A stretch of DNA of 64,000 nt, taken from Knoellia sp. Soil729 (GTDB taxonomy: Bacteria; Actinomycetota; Actinomycetes; Actinomycetales; Dermatophilaceae). The stretch is from assembly GCF_001427985.1 (NCBI RefSeq), contig NZ_LMSA01000004.1, positions 148,123-212,122 of the forward strand, read 5' to 3'. The notes under the pieces were generated by a model, which was not told the origin of the DNA, ran no database searches, and saw only the letters and a program-made list of their open reading frames with translations. The position numbers were made by a program, and so were the translations under genes. How positions within the stretch are numbered: position 1 is the first letter of the stretch; each line of letters opens with the position of its first letter. This document shows, in pieces, positions 1 to 6,867 of this stretch.

Positions 1-90
1 TCGCTGCTCCAGCCGCACGCGGTGTGGCACCTGCTGGACGCCCTCGCCGCGTGGCTGCTCTTCCGCTACTACGCGAGCCGCCGGCCATAG
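1..90 (+). CDS. C-terminus of a membrane protein (partial)
   Basis: The window opens inside a gene; frame 1 gives 29 codons ending at TAG (88-90). The visible tail contains QPHAVWHLLDAL followed by a hydrophobic run and a basic end (YYASRRP), as expected for a last transmembrane helix. The HAVWH pattern is reminiscent of the last helix of ceramidase-like membrane hydrolases, but 29 residues are too few to name the family. The stop codon overlaps the proposed left boundary of the IS110 element, and before that insertion this gene would have ended about 9 bases before the NYN gene, so the two probably formed an operon. Confidence 0.5.
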   Translation, partial: SLLQPHAVWHLLDALAAWLLFRYYASRRP

Positions 91-91
91 G

Positions 92-327
92 GTCGGGTCA
101 GTGTCAGGGTGTTGTCGCCGCTCACGCGGTGGTTGGATCCTGAGCATTCGGTGTCTGGCTCGTAGGGTCGTTGTCGCCTTCGGGCTGATGTTCATGCGTT
201 TTGCCGACACCGGGTGTGAAGGACCGGCCGGCGTGACTTGATAGGAGCGTGGCTACCGCCCCCACTGAGATGTGTCCGCCGACCGGCCCAACCGTCCAGT
301 CACTGACAAGTGAAGGAGGCAACCACC
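92..327 (+). ncRNA. Candidate bridge-RNA / left-end region of IS110
   Basis: No gene is present in these 236 bases. IS110-group elements encode a structured bridge RNA in the non-coding left end, 5' of the transposase. Self-complementary pieces are visible: ACACC-G-GGTGT near 206-216, CCGGCCGGCG near 222-231 against CGCCGACCGG near 276-285 with one mismatch, and TCAC/GTGA flanking TGACAA near 300-313. This is compatible with a folded RNA. I could not delimit the RNA or identify its guide loops. Confidence 0.3.
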
Positions 328-1382
328 ATGGTTGTTGTCGGAGCCGATGTACACAAGCGCACGCACACATTTGTTGCGGTCAACGAGGTCGGCAAGGAAG
401 TTGGGCAGCTCACGGTCGCGGCCACGTCCAAAGGGCACGCGAAGGCGTTGAAGTGGGCCCGAGGACAGTTCGGTGACGAGTTGACGTGGGCGATCGAGAC
501 TGCCGACACCTGTCCGCCAGGTTGGAGCGCGAGCTGCTCAGTGCCGGGCAGGCCGTGGTTCGGGTGCCGCCGAAGATGATGGCTGAGCAGCGCCGCGTCG
601 CGCGCACGCGCGGAAAGTCCGATCCGATCGACGCGTTGGCGGTGGCGCGAGCGTTCCTGCGCGAACCTGACCTGCCGGTGGCCTCGCACGACGAGGTGTC
701 TCGTGAGGCAAAACTGTTGGTCGATCGGCGCGAAGCGTTGGTGCACACCCGCACTCGCACGATCAACTCGCTGTTGTGGCGGGTCCACGAGCTCGACCCC
801 GAGCGGGCGCCGAAGCCTCGGTCCTTGGATCTGGCCAAGCATCAGCAGGCGTTGCGAACATGGCTGCTGAGCGTGAACGGCGTCGTCGCGGAGATGGCCC
901 TCGATGAGCTCGATGACGTCATCGCCCTGACTGCCCGGATCAATGCCTTCACCCAACGTATCGGCGCCATGGTGCGCGCCCAGGCTCCTGAGCTGTTGGC
1001 TCTGCCGGGTTGTGGGGAGTTGTCTGCGGCCAAGCTCCTGGGTGAGTCCGCCGGGATCACCCGCTTCGCCACCGAGGCACAATTCGCCCGCCACGGCGGC
1101 TTGGCACCGATCCCTGTCTGGTCCGGCGCGACCGCTGGCCGTGTTCGCATGACCCGTTCGGGCAACCGTCAGATCAACTGCGCCATCCACCGCATCGCGG
1201 TCACCCAACTCCGCCTCAAGGACTCGCTGGGCCGCGCCTACTACGACAAGAAGAGAGCCGAGAACATGACCAAGACCGAGGCCCTGCGCTGCCTCAAGCG
1301 ACGCATCGCCAGAACCGTGTTCAACCGCCTCAACGCCGACCACAACCACCGTCAAAGCACTGCCATCCCGGCAGCGGCTTGA
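328..1382 (+). pseudogene. IS110-family transposase, frameshifted
   Basis: The ATG at 328 follows GGAGG by nine bases. The N-terminal frame reads the RuvC-like start (VVVGADVHKRTH) and the acidic TWAIE segment. A single missing G near 497 then shifts the frame: restoring GAG-GAC gives AIEDCRHLSARLE and joins the second frame, which continues to 1382. That second part carries KSDPIDALAVARA (the D..D pair of the DEDD site) and the C-terminal Transposase_20 region (LLALPGCGELSAAKLLGE, HGGLAPIPVWSG, GNRQINCAIHRIA). The total is about 350 codons, normal for IS110. As written the protein is broken, so the element is inactive unless the deletion is a sequencing error. Confidence 0.85.
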
Positions 1383-1396
1383 CATAGGAGAAACGC

Positions 1397-2341
1397 ATGT
1401 CAGACAGTTCCCGGGTCGCGGTCTACCTCGACTTCGACAACATGGTCATCTCCCGCTACGACAACCTGCACGGCAACAACTCCTGGCGCAACGACAACGC
1501 CCGGGACCACCGGCCTGGTAGCGGCGACGCCACTGACGTGCGTCTGGCCGAGGCGATGCTGGACGTGGGGGCGATCATCGACTACGCCTCCTCGTTCGGG
1601 ACAGTGGCGCTGAACCGGGCCTATGCCGACTGGTCGGTGCCCGCCAACGCCGCCTATCGCACGCAGCTCGTGGACCGCGCCGTCGACCTCGTGCAGCTCT
1701 TCGCCACCTCGGGGACCAAGAACGGTGCCGACATCCGGCTGTCGATCGACGCGATCAACGACCTGGTCGACCACGCGGATCTCACCCACGTCGTGATCGT
1801 CGGCGGCGACTCCGACTACATCGCGCTGGCGCAGCGGTGTCGACGGATGGGCCGCTTCGTCGTCGGCATCGGGGTGACGGGGTCGACCAGCCGGGCGCTC
1901 GTCGCGGCGTGTGACGAGTTCAGTGACTACGGCGACCTCCCGGGGGTGCGGGCCGTGGTTCCGACGACGAAGGTGGCCGTCAAGAAGGCCGCTGCGGCAG
2001 ACGCTCCGGTGGAGACGGCTGCTGCGGAAGCGGGTCCAGCGAAGAAGACCGCTCCGGCGAAGAAGGCCGCCAGGAAGGCCACGGCAGCGGCCACCAAGGC
2101 GCCCACTGCTGCTGAGGCGGCGACGGCGTTGCTGCTCCGGGCGATCCGGGTAGGGATGGAGAAGAGCGACGACGAGTGGCTGCACTCCTCGTCGGTGAAG
2201 AGCCAGATGCAGCGCATGGACTCGACGTTCAAGGAGAAGTCGCTCGGCTTCTCCTCGTTCAAGGCGTTCGTCGAGTCGCAGGGAGACCTGCTGGAGCTCC
2301 AGTCCAAGGACAACGGTCAGCTGATGCTCCGCCTGCGCTGA
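1397..2341 (+). CDS. NYN domain protein with C-terminal OST-HTH/LOTUS domain
   Basis: A 314-residue protein. Residues 7-170 form a NYN (PIN-like) fold: the opening VYLDFDN (D12, D14, N15) and VIVGGDSDYIALAQR (about 133-147) carry the acidic metal-binding residues of this RNase superfamily. A lysine/alanine-rich linker (about 195-240, many AKKA repeats) leads to a C-terminal OST-HTH/LOTUS-like segment (about 243-314, LLLRAIRVGMEKSDDEWLHS) that is expected to bind RNA. The known family role is RNA cleavage or RNA silencing/processing; the substrate is unknown. GGAG at 1387-1390 sits six bases before the ATG, at the junction with the IS element. The protein is intact. Confidence 0.85.
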   Translation: MSDSSRVAVYLDFDNMVISRYDNLHGNNSWRNDNARDHRPGSGDATDVRLAEAMLDVGAIIDYASSFGTVALNRAYADWSVPANAAYRTQLVDRAVDLVQLFATSGTKNGADIRLSIDAINDLVDHADLTHVVIVGGDSDYIALAQRCRRMGRFVVGIGVTGSTSRALVAACDEFSDYGDLPGVRAVVPTTKVAVKKAAAADAPVETAAAEAGPAKKTAPAKKAARKATAAATKAPTAAEAATALLLRAIRVGMEKSDDEWLHSSSVKSQMQRMDSTFKEKSLGFSSFKAFVESQGDLLELQSKDNGQLMLRLR

Positions 2342-2575
2342 CTCTTGTCTGTGGAAAAGTCCGCGGCGGGCGTCGCGACTTTTGCCAAACTCCCATGTCA
2401 TGACTTCGATGTGCGGCGTACGAGCCTGCTTGGTGCAGCCACAGGGGCGTGGGCCAGTTCCCTCAGGCGCTCGAGTGGCGAAACCGTCTGATTTCCCTAC
2501 TCTGGATGACAAGACACGATGCCTTGCGCCGGCTCGGACGACTGCTTGGCACCGCACAACGGAGGGCCCGCACGA

Positions 2576-3196
2576 ATGAAGTCGCGCACAACCATGTCGT
2601 ATGCCGTTGCCTTGACGACCGCTGCCACGCTCGCCTTGGCGGGGTGCAACGGCAATGACGAAGCCCCGACTCCCTCCCCCACATCGTCCGCTTCGTCCAC
2701 CGGCTCCCCCACTCCGAGCCCCTCGGCAAGCCCCCCACAAAGCGCCAGCCCTACCTCGAGCGCCTCAGCGTCGATCGACATCCCGGCCGCGGCACGAAGC
2801 CATTCGAAGTCTGGCGCGGAGGCGTTCGTGCGCTTCTACTTCAAAGAGATAAATGCTGCGTACTTGGCCCCGTCTGAAGAAGCCGCCGACCGTATCCTCC
2901 AGATCTCAACAGACGCCTGTCGGAGTTGCGCGGCCGGATCTGCAGATATTCGAAGCCTCAGTGAGGCGGGGCAGCGCTTGGCTACGCCGGCGTTCGCCCA
3001 GATGCCCGACGTCACCGCCCAGAAGGTGAGCGACACGAACTACCGCGTGTCGTTCACGATGACTCAGACGGACGCCAAGGTGCTTGATGGCAGCGGCAAG
3101 GTCGTCGATAAGCAAGTTGCGAAGTCACAACCCCAACTTGCCGCCGTGGTGTGGGAGGAGGGGTCATGGCGAATGGACGGACTCGCCGCCGCGTAG
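2576..3196 (+). CDS. DUF6318-like secreted lipoprotein
   Basis: The ATG at 2576 follows GGAGGG by nine bases, and the 206-residue product begins with a lipoprotein signal whose lipobox is LALAGC (Cys near residue 23). A long Pro/Ser/Thr spacer (residues 27-66, many PTPSP repeats) follows. The globular domain contains EAFVRFYFKEINAAYL and a CRSCA pair, typical of the DUF6318 family of actinobacterial lipoproteins. It is predicted to be anchored on the outer face of the membrane; the function is unknown. It overlaps the next gene by 31 bases, so the two are probably translated together. An upstream ATG at 2519 in the same frame has no signal sequence directly after it and is not preferred. Confidence 0.75.
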   Translation: MKSRTTMSYAVALTTAATLALAGCNGNDEAPTPSPTSSASSTGSPTPSPSASPPQSASPTSSASASIDIPAAARSHSKSGAEAFVRFYFKEINAAYLAPSEEAADRILQISTDACRSCAAGSADIRSLSEAGQRLATPAFAQMPDVTAQKVSDTNYRVSFTMTQTDAKVLDGSGKVVDKQVAKSQPQLAAVVWEEGSWRMDGLAAA

Positions 3197-4080
3197 CCGC
3201 TACGGCACTGGTTGCAGCCGCTTGCTTGTTGTTACCCGATGTCGCGCACGCCGTGCGTGATCCAACGGCGACATGGAGTAATGATGGCTCTAAGTTGCAT
3301 GGGCTAGGCGAAAAGGAAATGCTCGGCCTCGCAGCCAAGACTCCCAACGCTGCCAACGCAGTTTCGAATCCTCCTTGGTTCAAGTACTCATCCACCTCAT
3401 TCTGCAACTCCAACCCGCCTGGAACACCTGGAAGTGCGCAGGCTAGTTGCACTCTTGAATACAGTATTTGTAACGGTGGCCGAATCGGTGGAAGCGCTGG
3501 GCCCGCCGTGCGAGTTTGGCAAATGGAGGTCAGCAAGACCGGCCAGCCCGTCGCTGGAGCGACGTGGACGGACGTTGGATTTACGTGCCTTGCGGCCCTC
3601 GTCCCGGGCGCGAACAACGTCCTGACGATGCAGATGATTCTCGACCAGTTCCACAAGACGACGTTCGCCAAGCCGACCGCGTCCATTCAGCCCGTTGGGC
3701 TCAAGACGCTCGTGAACCTGCCGACGTACTACGAGCTCAAGTGGCCGACCAGCGGCTTCGAGCCTGGTGAAGCGGACGCCACGATCCTCGTGGGACGTCG
3801 GGTCGAGATCGAGCCCGTCTTCGTGAGCGCGACCTACATCTACGGCGACGGTGAGACCAGCGGCCCCGTCGACACCTTCGGGGGACCGCACCCGACCGGC
3901 GATGTCGTCCACACCTATCGCAAGAAGATGACGGCTCCAGTGCAGATCAACGCCACCTACTCAGGACGCTTCCGTGTCGATGGCGGCGCATGGATCACCA
4001 TTCCCGACACGGTGACGATCGAGGGCACCCCGGCCAATCTGACCGTCGCCGAGGCAAAGGCCCGCCTCTACAGCAACTGA
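3166..4080 (+). CDS. Secreted protein of unknown function, PKD-like C-terminal part
   Basis: ATG at 3166 preceded by GGAGGAGGGG. The 304-residue product starts with a basic n-region (MANGRTRRR), a hydrophobic core and a probable AHA-type cleavage site near residue 30, so it is exported. Cysteines (TSFCNS, ASCTLEYSICNGG, FTCLA) suggest disulfides. Residues about 210-285 contain YGDGETSGP and VVHTYRKKMTAPVQINATYSGRF, a beta-sandwich/PKD-like pattern. It sits directly behind, and overlaps, the DUF6318 lipoprotein gene, a pairing that suggests a joint role at the cell surface. I do not recognise an enzymatic activity. Confidence 0.7.
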   Translation: MANGRTRRRVAATALVAAACLLLPDVAHAVRDPTATWSNDGSKLHGLGEKEMLGLAAKTPNAANAVSNPPWFKYSSTSFCNSNPPGTPGSAQASCTLEYSICNGGRIGGSAGPAVRVWQMEVSKTGQPVAGATWTDVGFTCLAALVPGANNVLTMQMILDQFHKTTFAKPTASIQPVGLKTLVNLPTYYELKWPTSGFEPGEADATILVGRRVEIEPVFVSATYIYGDGETSGPVDTFGGPHPTGDVVHTYRKKMTAPVQINATYSGRFRVDGGAWITIPDTVTIEGTPANLTVAEAKARLYSN

Positions 4081-4128
4081 TCTGCGGCTTCACCTCAGCC
4101 CGTCGAGTCGCACCATGGGTCTGGGTGA

Positions 4129-5145
4129 TCATGCGTTCCCCGTGGCTGTCGGGGCATGGTCGTGACCGGTTGAACCCAGAGCAGAGGGATCGTGCCTGAC
4201 CCCAGCAGCCGCAGGGAATCCACAGCGCCCGGCAGGTTCGCTTCGAGCGTGTTGCGCTCGGCGACGAATGAGCGCAAGAGTTGCGAGGGTGACCGCGCTG
4301 ACCAGGACCAGGGCGACCACTGAGGCTTCCGGGCCGAACGCCCCTCCCGTCAGCCAGGTTGGCGCACCAGCGCGAGCGGTGCTGAGCGCGACGGACTGGC
4401 CGAGGTCTCCGCCGGAGACGGCCGCGCCGAACAGGTACCCCTGCGCGAGGTTCCAGGCGGCGTGCACACCGATCGGCAGCCACAGCCTCCCGGTCACTAC
4501 ATACATCGCACAGAACATCATCCCCGCCACGGCCACGGTGGCTCCCGACAGGACGGTGGCGCCGTGGTTCGCCATGTGCGGAGTTGCAAAAACTACTGCG
4601 GAGACGACGAACGCTGGCACCGGGCCGAACGCCCGCCACACCAGTCTGAAGAGCAGGGCGCGCATCCACAGCTCCTCGGTCACTGCGGCCTGTACTGCAA
4701 GGCCGAGCCCGGTCCACACCGGTGCAGTGCCGAGCAGTGTGATGTCGTAGGCGCCGCCCATGGCAAGGATGCCCATGAGCACGGTCATCATCGCCAAGCC
4801 GAGGAGCGCGCCAGTGAGCAGTTCGGCTGGTGCCGGTCGCAGGGCCAGCTCCTGCGCAGCGCGCGCCTCACCGAGGCGGACGGCGATGCCGTAGCAGGCC
4901 AGGGCAAGCGCACAAGCACCGACCAGGCCCGTGAGCTGCAGAGGCGCGTTCCCCGGTGAGAGGTGGTCAGCGGCCCACTGCAGCGGTAGGCCGAACGCCA
5001 GGGCGGTGAGGAAGAAGAGCCCCACCAGCCAGGACAGGGCCCGCAGCCAACGCCAGCGGCCGGGGCGGAGCATCCGCCGTTGGCCCAGCTGAACCGGTGG
5101 CACGCCCCAGCGCGGCGGTTCCATGCCTGACTCCGAGGTCATCAT
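4129..5145 (-). CDS. CPBP-family intramembrane metalloprotease
   Basis: A 338-residue, multi-pass membrane protein. The CPBP/Abi motifs are present: TEELWMRALLFR (EExxxR), a phenylalanine/histidine motif in FATPHMANHG and HAAWNLAQG (HxxxN). These residues form the intramembrane metal site in relatives that cleave prenylated proteins or have immunity-like roles. The start at 5145 (ATGATG) overlaps the stop of the preceding small gene by four bases. It is the last gene of a four-gene overlapping operon (6750 to 4129). The C-terminal 45 residues are hydrophilic and of low complexity. The substrate is unknown. Confidence 0.85.
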   Translation of the reverse strand: MMTSESGMEPPRWGVPPVQLGQRRMLRPGRWRWLRALSWLVGLFFLTALAFGLPLQWAADHLSPGNAPLQLTGLVGACALALACYGIAVRLGEARAAQELALRPAPAELLTGALLGLAMMTVLMGILAMGGAYDITLLGTAPVWTGLGLAVQAAVTEELWMRALLFRLVWRAFGPVPAFVVSAVVFATPHMANHGATVLSGATVAVAGMMFCAMYVVTGRLWLPIGVHAAWNLAQGYLFGAAVSGGDLGQSVALSTARAGAPTWLTGGAFGPEASVVALVLVSAVTLATLALIRRRAQHARSEPAGRCGFPAAAGVRHDPSALGSTGHDHAPTATGNA

Positions 5146-5381
5146 GACGTGGACCCGGGGTAGGTCGCGGTCACGGAGATCAGGGTGACGCCGAGGTCGC
5201 GAATGCGCGCCAAGGTGCCGTGCAGCGCGGCCTGGTCTGCCACCACCCCCGTGAGAAGGGTGGTGCCGTCCGGGTCGTGAGCGAGAGCAAGGCCGAACGC
5301 GGCCGCCCAGTGCGGGTCGAGGTGTCCGCCGACCCGGATGACATAGGCGTCCGGCCACGCGCCGGGCGTGGAGCGAGTCAC
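5142..5381 (-). CDS. Small conserved hypothetical protein (79 aa)
   Basis: The GTG at 5381 overlaps the stop of the upstream DUF2306 gene (GTGA), and its TGA overlaps the ATG of the CPBP gene. Such double overlap argues strongly for a real, translationally coupled gene. The product contains YVIRVGGHLDPHWAAAFGL, DGTTLLTG, DQAALHGTLARIRDLG and LISV, a pattern I recognise as a widespread small actinobacterial family of unknown function. It has no signal peptide or membrane segment and is probably cytoplasmic. Confidence 0.8.
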   Translation of the reverse strand: MTRSTPGAWPDAYVIRVGGHLDPHWAAAFGLALAHDPDGTTLLTGVVADQAALHGTLARIRDLGVTLISVTATYPGSTS

Positions 5382-6064
5382 GGGGTACCCGCCACTGACA
5401 CGACAGTCCGGACGCCGGCCCGGGCGTAGCGGTGGATGATGATTTCGGCCACGGCCAGGTTCACCAGCCAGCCAAGTCCCAAACTGAGGTCCTTGGTGAG
5501 GGCAGCAGGGCCGAAGAGTGCCGGTCCGACGCCCAGGGTCACGGTCTGCGTGGCTGCTGCCAGGGCGATGGCGTAGGCCCTCGTCATCCACGCTTGGTGG
5601 GTCGGCACGTCGACGCGGCGGATCGCCGCGACGCCGAGCACGATGCACGCGGCCAGGGCCGAGCCGAAGACGAGCCGCAAGAGGTACGCGAGATCGCCCG
5701 TGCCCGGCTGGCGGGCGTAGAACAACGTCATCCACAGTCCCGAGAGAGCGACGAGCAGGCCGAGGGGCACGAGCAGCTTTCCGGTCGCCCGGTGCCAGCG
5801 GGGGTGTCTGCGGCGCAGGCCTGAGGAGAACTGGAAGGCGCCGAGCACGGCATACGGGACAGCGCTGAGCACATGAATGAAGACCGGTACGGGTGAGGCA
5901 GTCATTCGCGGGTTGGCGGGCAGCAGGAGCGGACCACCGGCGAGCTCGACGAGCCGGAGGGACCCCGCGATGGCCGGGATCGCGACGATGGCGATGAGGA
6001 GGAACGGCACCCACCCGGTCGGCCGAGCCGACCGGATGGGCTTCGTCGGGGTCAGGAGAGTCAT
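5378..6064 (-). CDS. DUF2306-type membrane protein
   Basis: A 228-residue protein with about seven hydrophobic segments. Conserved-looking features are the histidine-bearing FIHVLSAVPYAVLGAFQF, the HRATGKLLVPLG segment and PTHQAWMTRAYAIALAAATQ, all typical of DUF2306, a family of unknown function found in membranes. The ATG at 6064 overlaps the stop of the upstream gene by four bases, and its own stop overlaps the GTG of the small 79-aa gene. The order membrane protein, DUF2306, 79-aa protein, CPBP protease suggests one transcript. Confidence 0.85.
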   Translation of the reverse strand: MTLLTPTKPIRSARPTGWVPFLLIAIVAIPAIAGSLRLVELAGGPLLLPANPRMTASPVPVFIHVLSAVPYAVLGAFQFSSGLRRRHPRWHRATGKLLVPLGLLVALSGLWMTLFYARQPGTGDLAYLLRLVFGSALAACIVLGVAAIRRVDVPTHQAWMTRAYAIALAAATQTVTLGVGPALFGPAALTKDLSLGLGWLVNLAVAEIIIHRYARAGVRTVVSVAGTP

Positions 6065-6750
6065 CGCGCGCCGGCCGGGTCGAGCCGTGCGTCGATGGTG
6101 CTGGTCGCCGGCTCGAGGGTCGCCGCGCGGTGCTCCCGCCACAGGGACCAGCCGAGACCCATCAGAGCAATGGCGTTCGGCACGGCGAACAGGCGCTGGT
6201 TGGCCACCGGGAGGAAGAGGGGCGCCAGCGTGGCAAGAGCGGCGACGGCGAGCAGGGCCGCGGCCCAGCGGGCGAGGACGCCGGCGCGGTACAGGGCGAT
6301 GCCAAACACCAGTCCGCCAACGATGTAGCCCAATCCCTGGACGCCGTTGAGCGACCCGAACAGGCCGAGGTCTGCGTTGGTGCTGCCGTTGGTTGCCCGG
6401 GCGACCACACCGCCGACGTACTCGGAGGAGCTCTGGGCGATCGTGGGAACGACGACCAACCCGATCGCCTCCACGCAGAGCATGGCGAGGTAACCCATGC
6501 CGAAGAGCAGGTAGCCGACCAGTCCGAGCAGCCCGATCTGGCGGACCTGGCGCAGGTACATGCCGGTGATGCCGGCGAGCGCGAGGGTGGCCATCGCGAC
6601 CTTCATGCCCTGGCGCACCTTCCACTGGGCGGTCTGCACGAAGTCGACGGTGATCTCGGGGTGCTTGACCTGGACCGCGATGAACAGCGTGCCCGCGGCA
6701 ATGGCGGCCAGGCCGGCCGCACGAGTGAGTGTGGTGGTGGTGATCTGCAT
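6061..6750 (-). CDS. Membrane protein of unknown function, first gene of a four-gene operon
   Basis: A 229-residue protein with an N-terminal hydrophobic segment (AAGLAAIAAGTLFIAVQ) and four to five further helices; HPEITVDFVQTAQWKVRQGMK is a polar external or internal segment. It resembles unclassified actinobacterial membrane proteins that accompany DUF2306. GAGGACGTC precedes the ATG. About 117 bases separate it from the regulator gene upstream on the same strand, so it may have its own promoter. I cannot assign a function. Confidence 0.75.
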   Translation of the reverse strand: MQITTTTLTRAAGLAAIAAGTLFIAVQVKHPEITVDFVQTAQWKVRQGMKVAMATLALAGITGMYLRQVRQIGLLGLVGYLLFGMGYLAMLCVEAIGLVVVPTIAQSSSEYVGGVVARATNGSTNADLGLFGSLNGVQGLGYIVGGLVFGIALYRAGVLARWAAALLAVAALATLAPLFLPVANQRLFAVPNAIALMGLGWSLWREHRAATLEPATSTIDARLDPAGAR

Positions 6751-6867
6751 GACGTCCTCCGTGGTTCCAGGTCGTCCCTGGCGGATGCCTCGGGACTGTT
6801 TGGAAACCTACGAACCTGCAGGGGTCCCGGGCATCACCCGATGATGTGACTGGCTGGGTGAGATCCG

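Larger units (their letters stand above)
91..1388 (+). mobile_element. IS110-family insertion element
   Basis: A DEDD-type transposase gene (328-1382) is preceded by about 237 non-coding bases and followed almost directly by the next gene. IS110 elements lack terminal inverted repeats and are delimited by a short shared core. CATAGG occurs at 86-91 and again at 1383-1388, which are plausible outer boundaries. Joining the flanks there restores a stop codon, a GGAG ribosome site and the ATG of the NYN gene within about 15 bases. The boundaries are inferred, not proven. Confidence 0.6.

Noticed and set aside
300..1385. 361-codon minus-strand open frame across the transposase
   Set aside because: It is the antisense shadow of the IS110 gene; the plus strand has the conserved transposase motifs.
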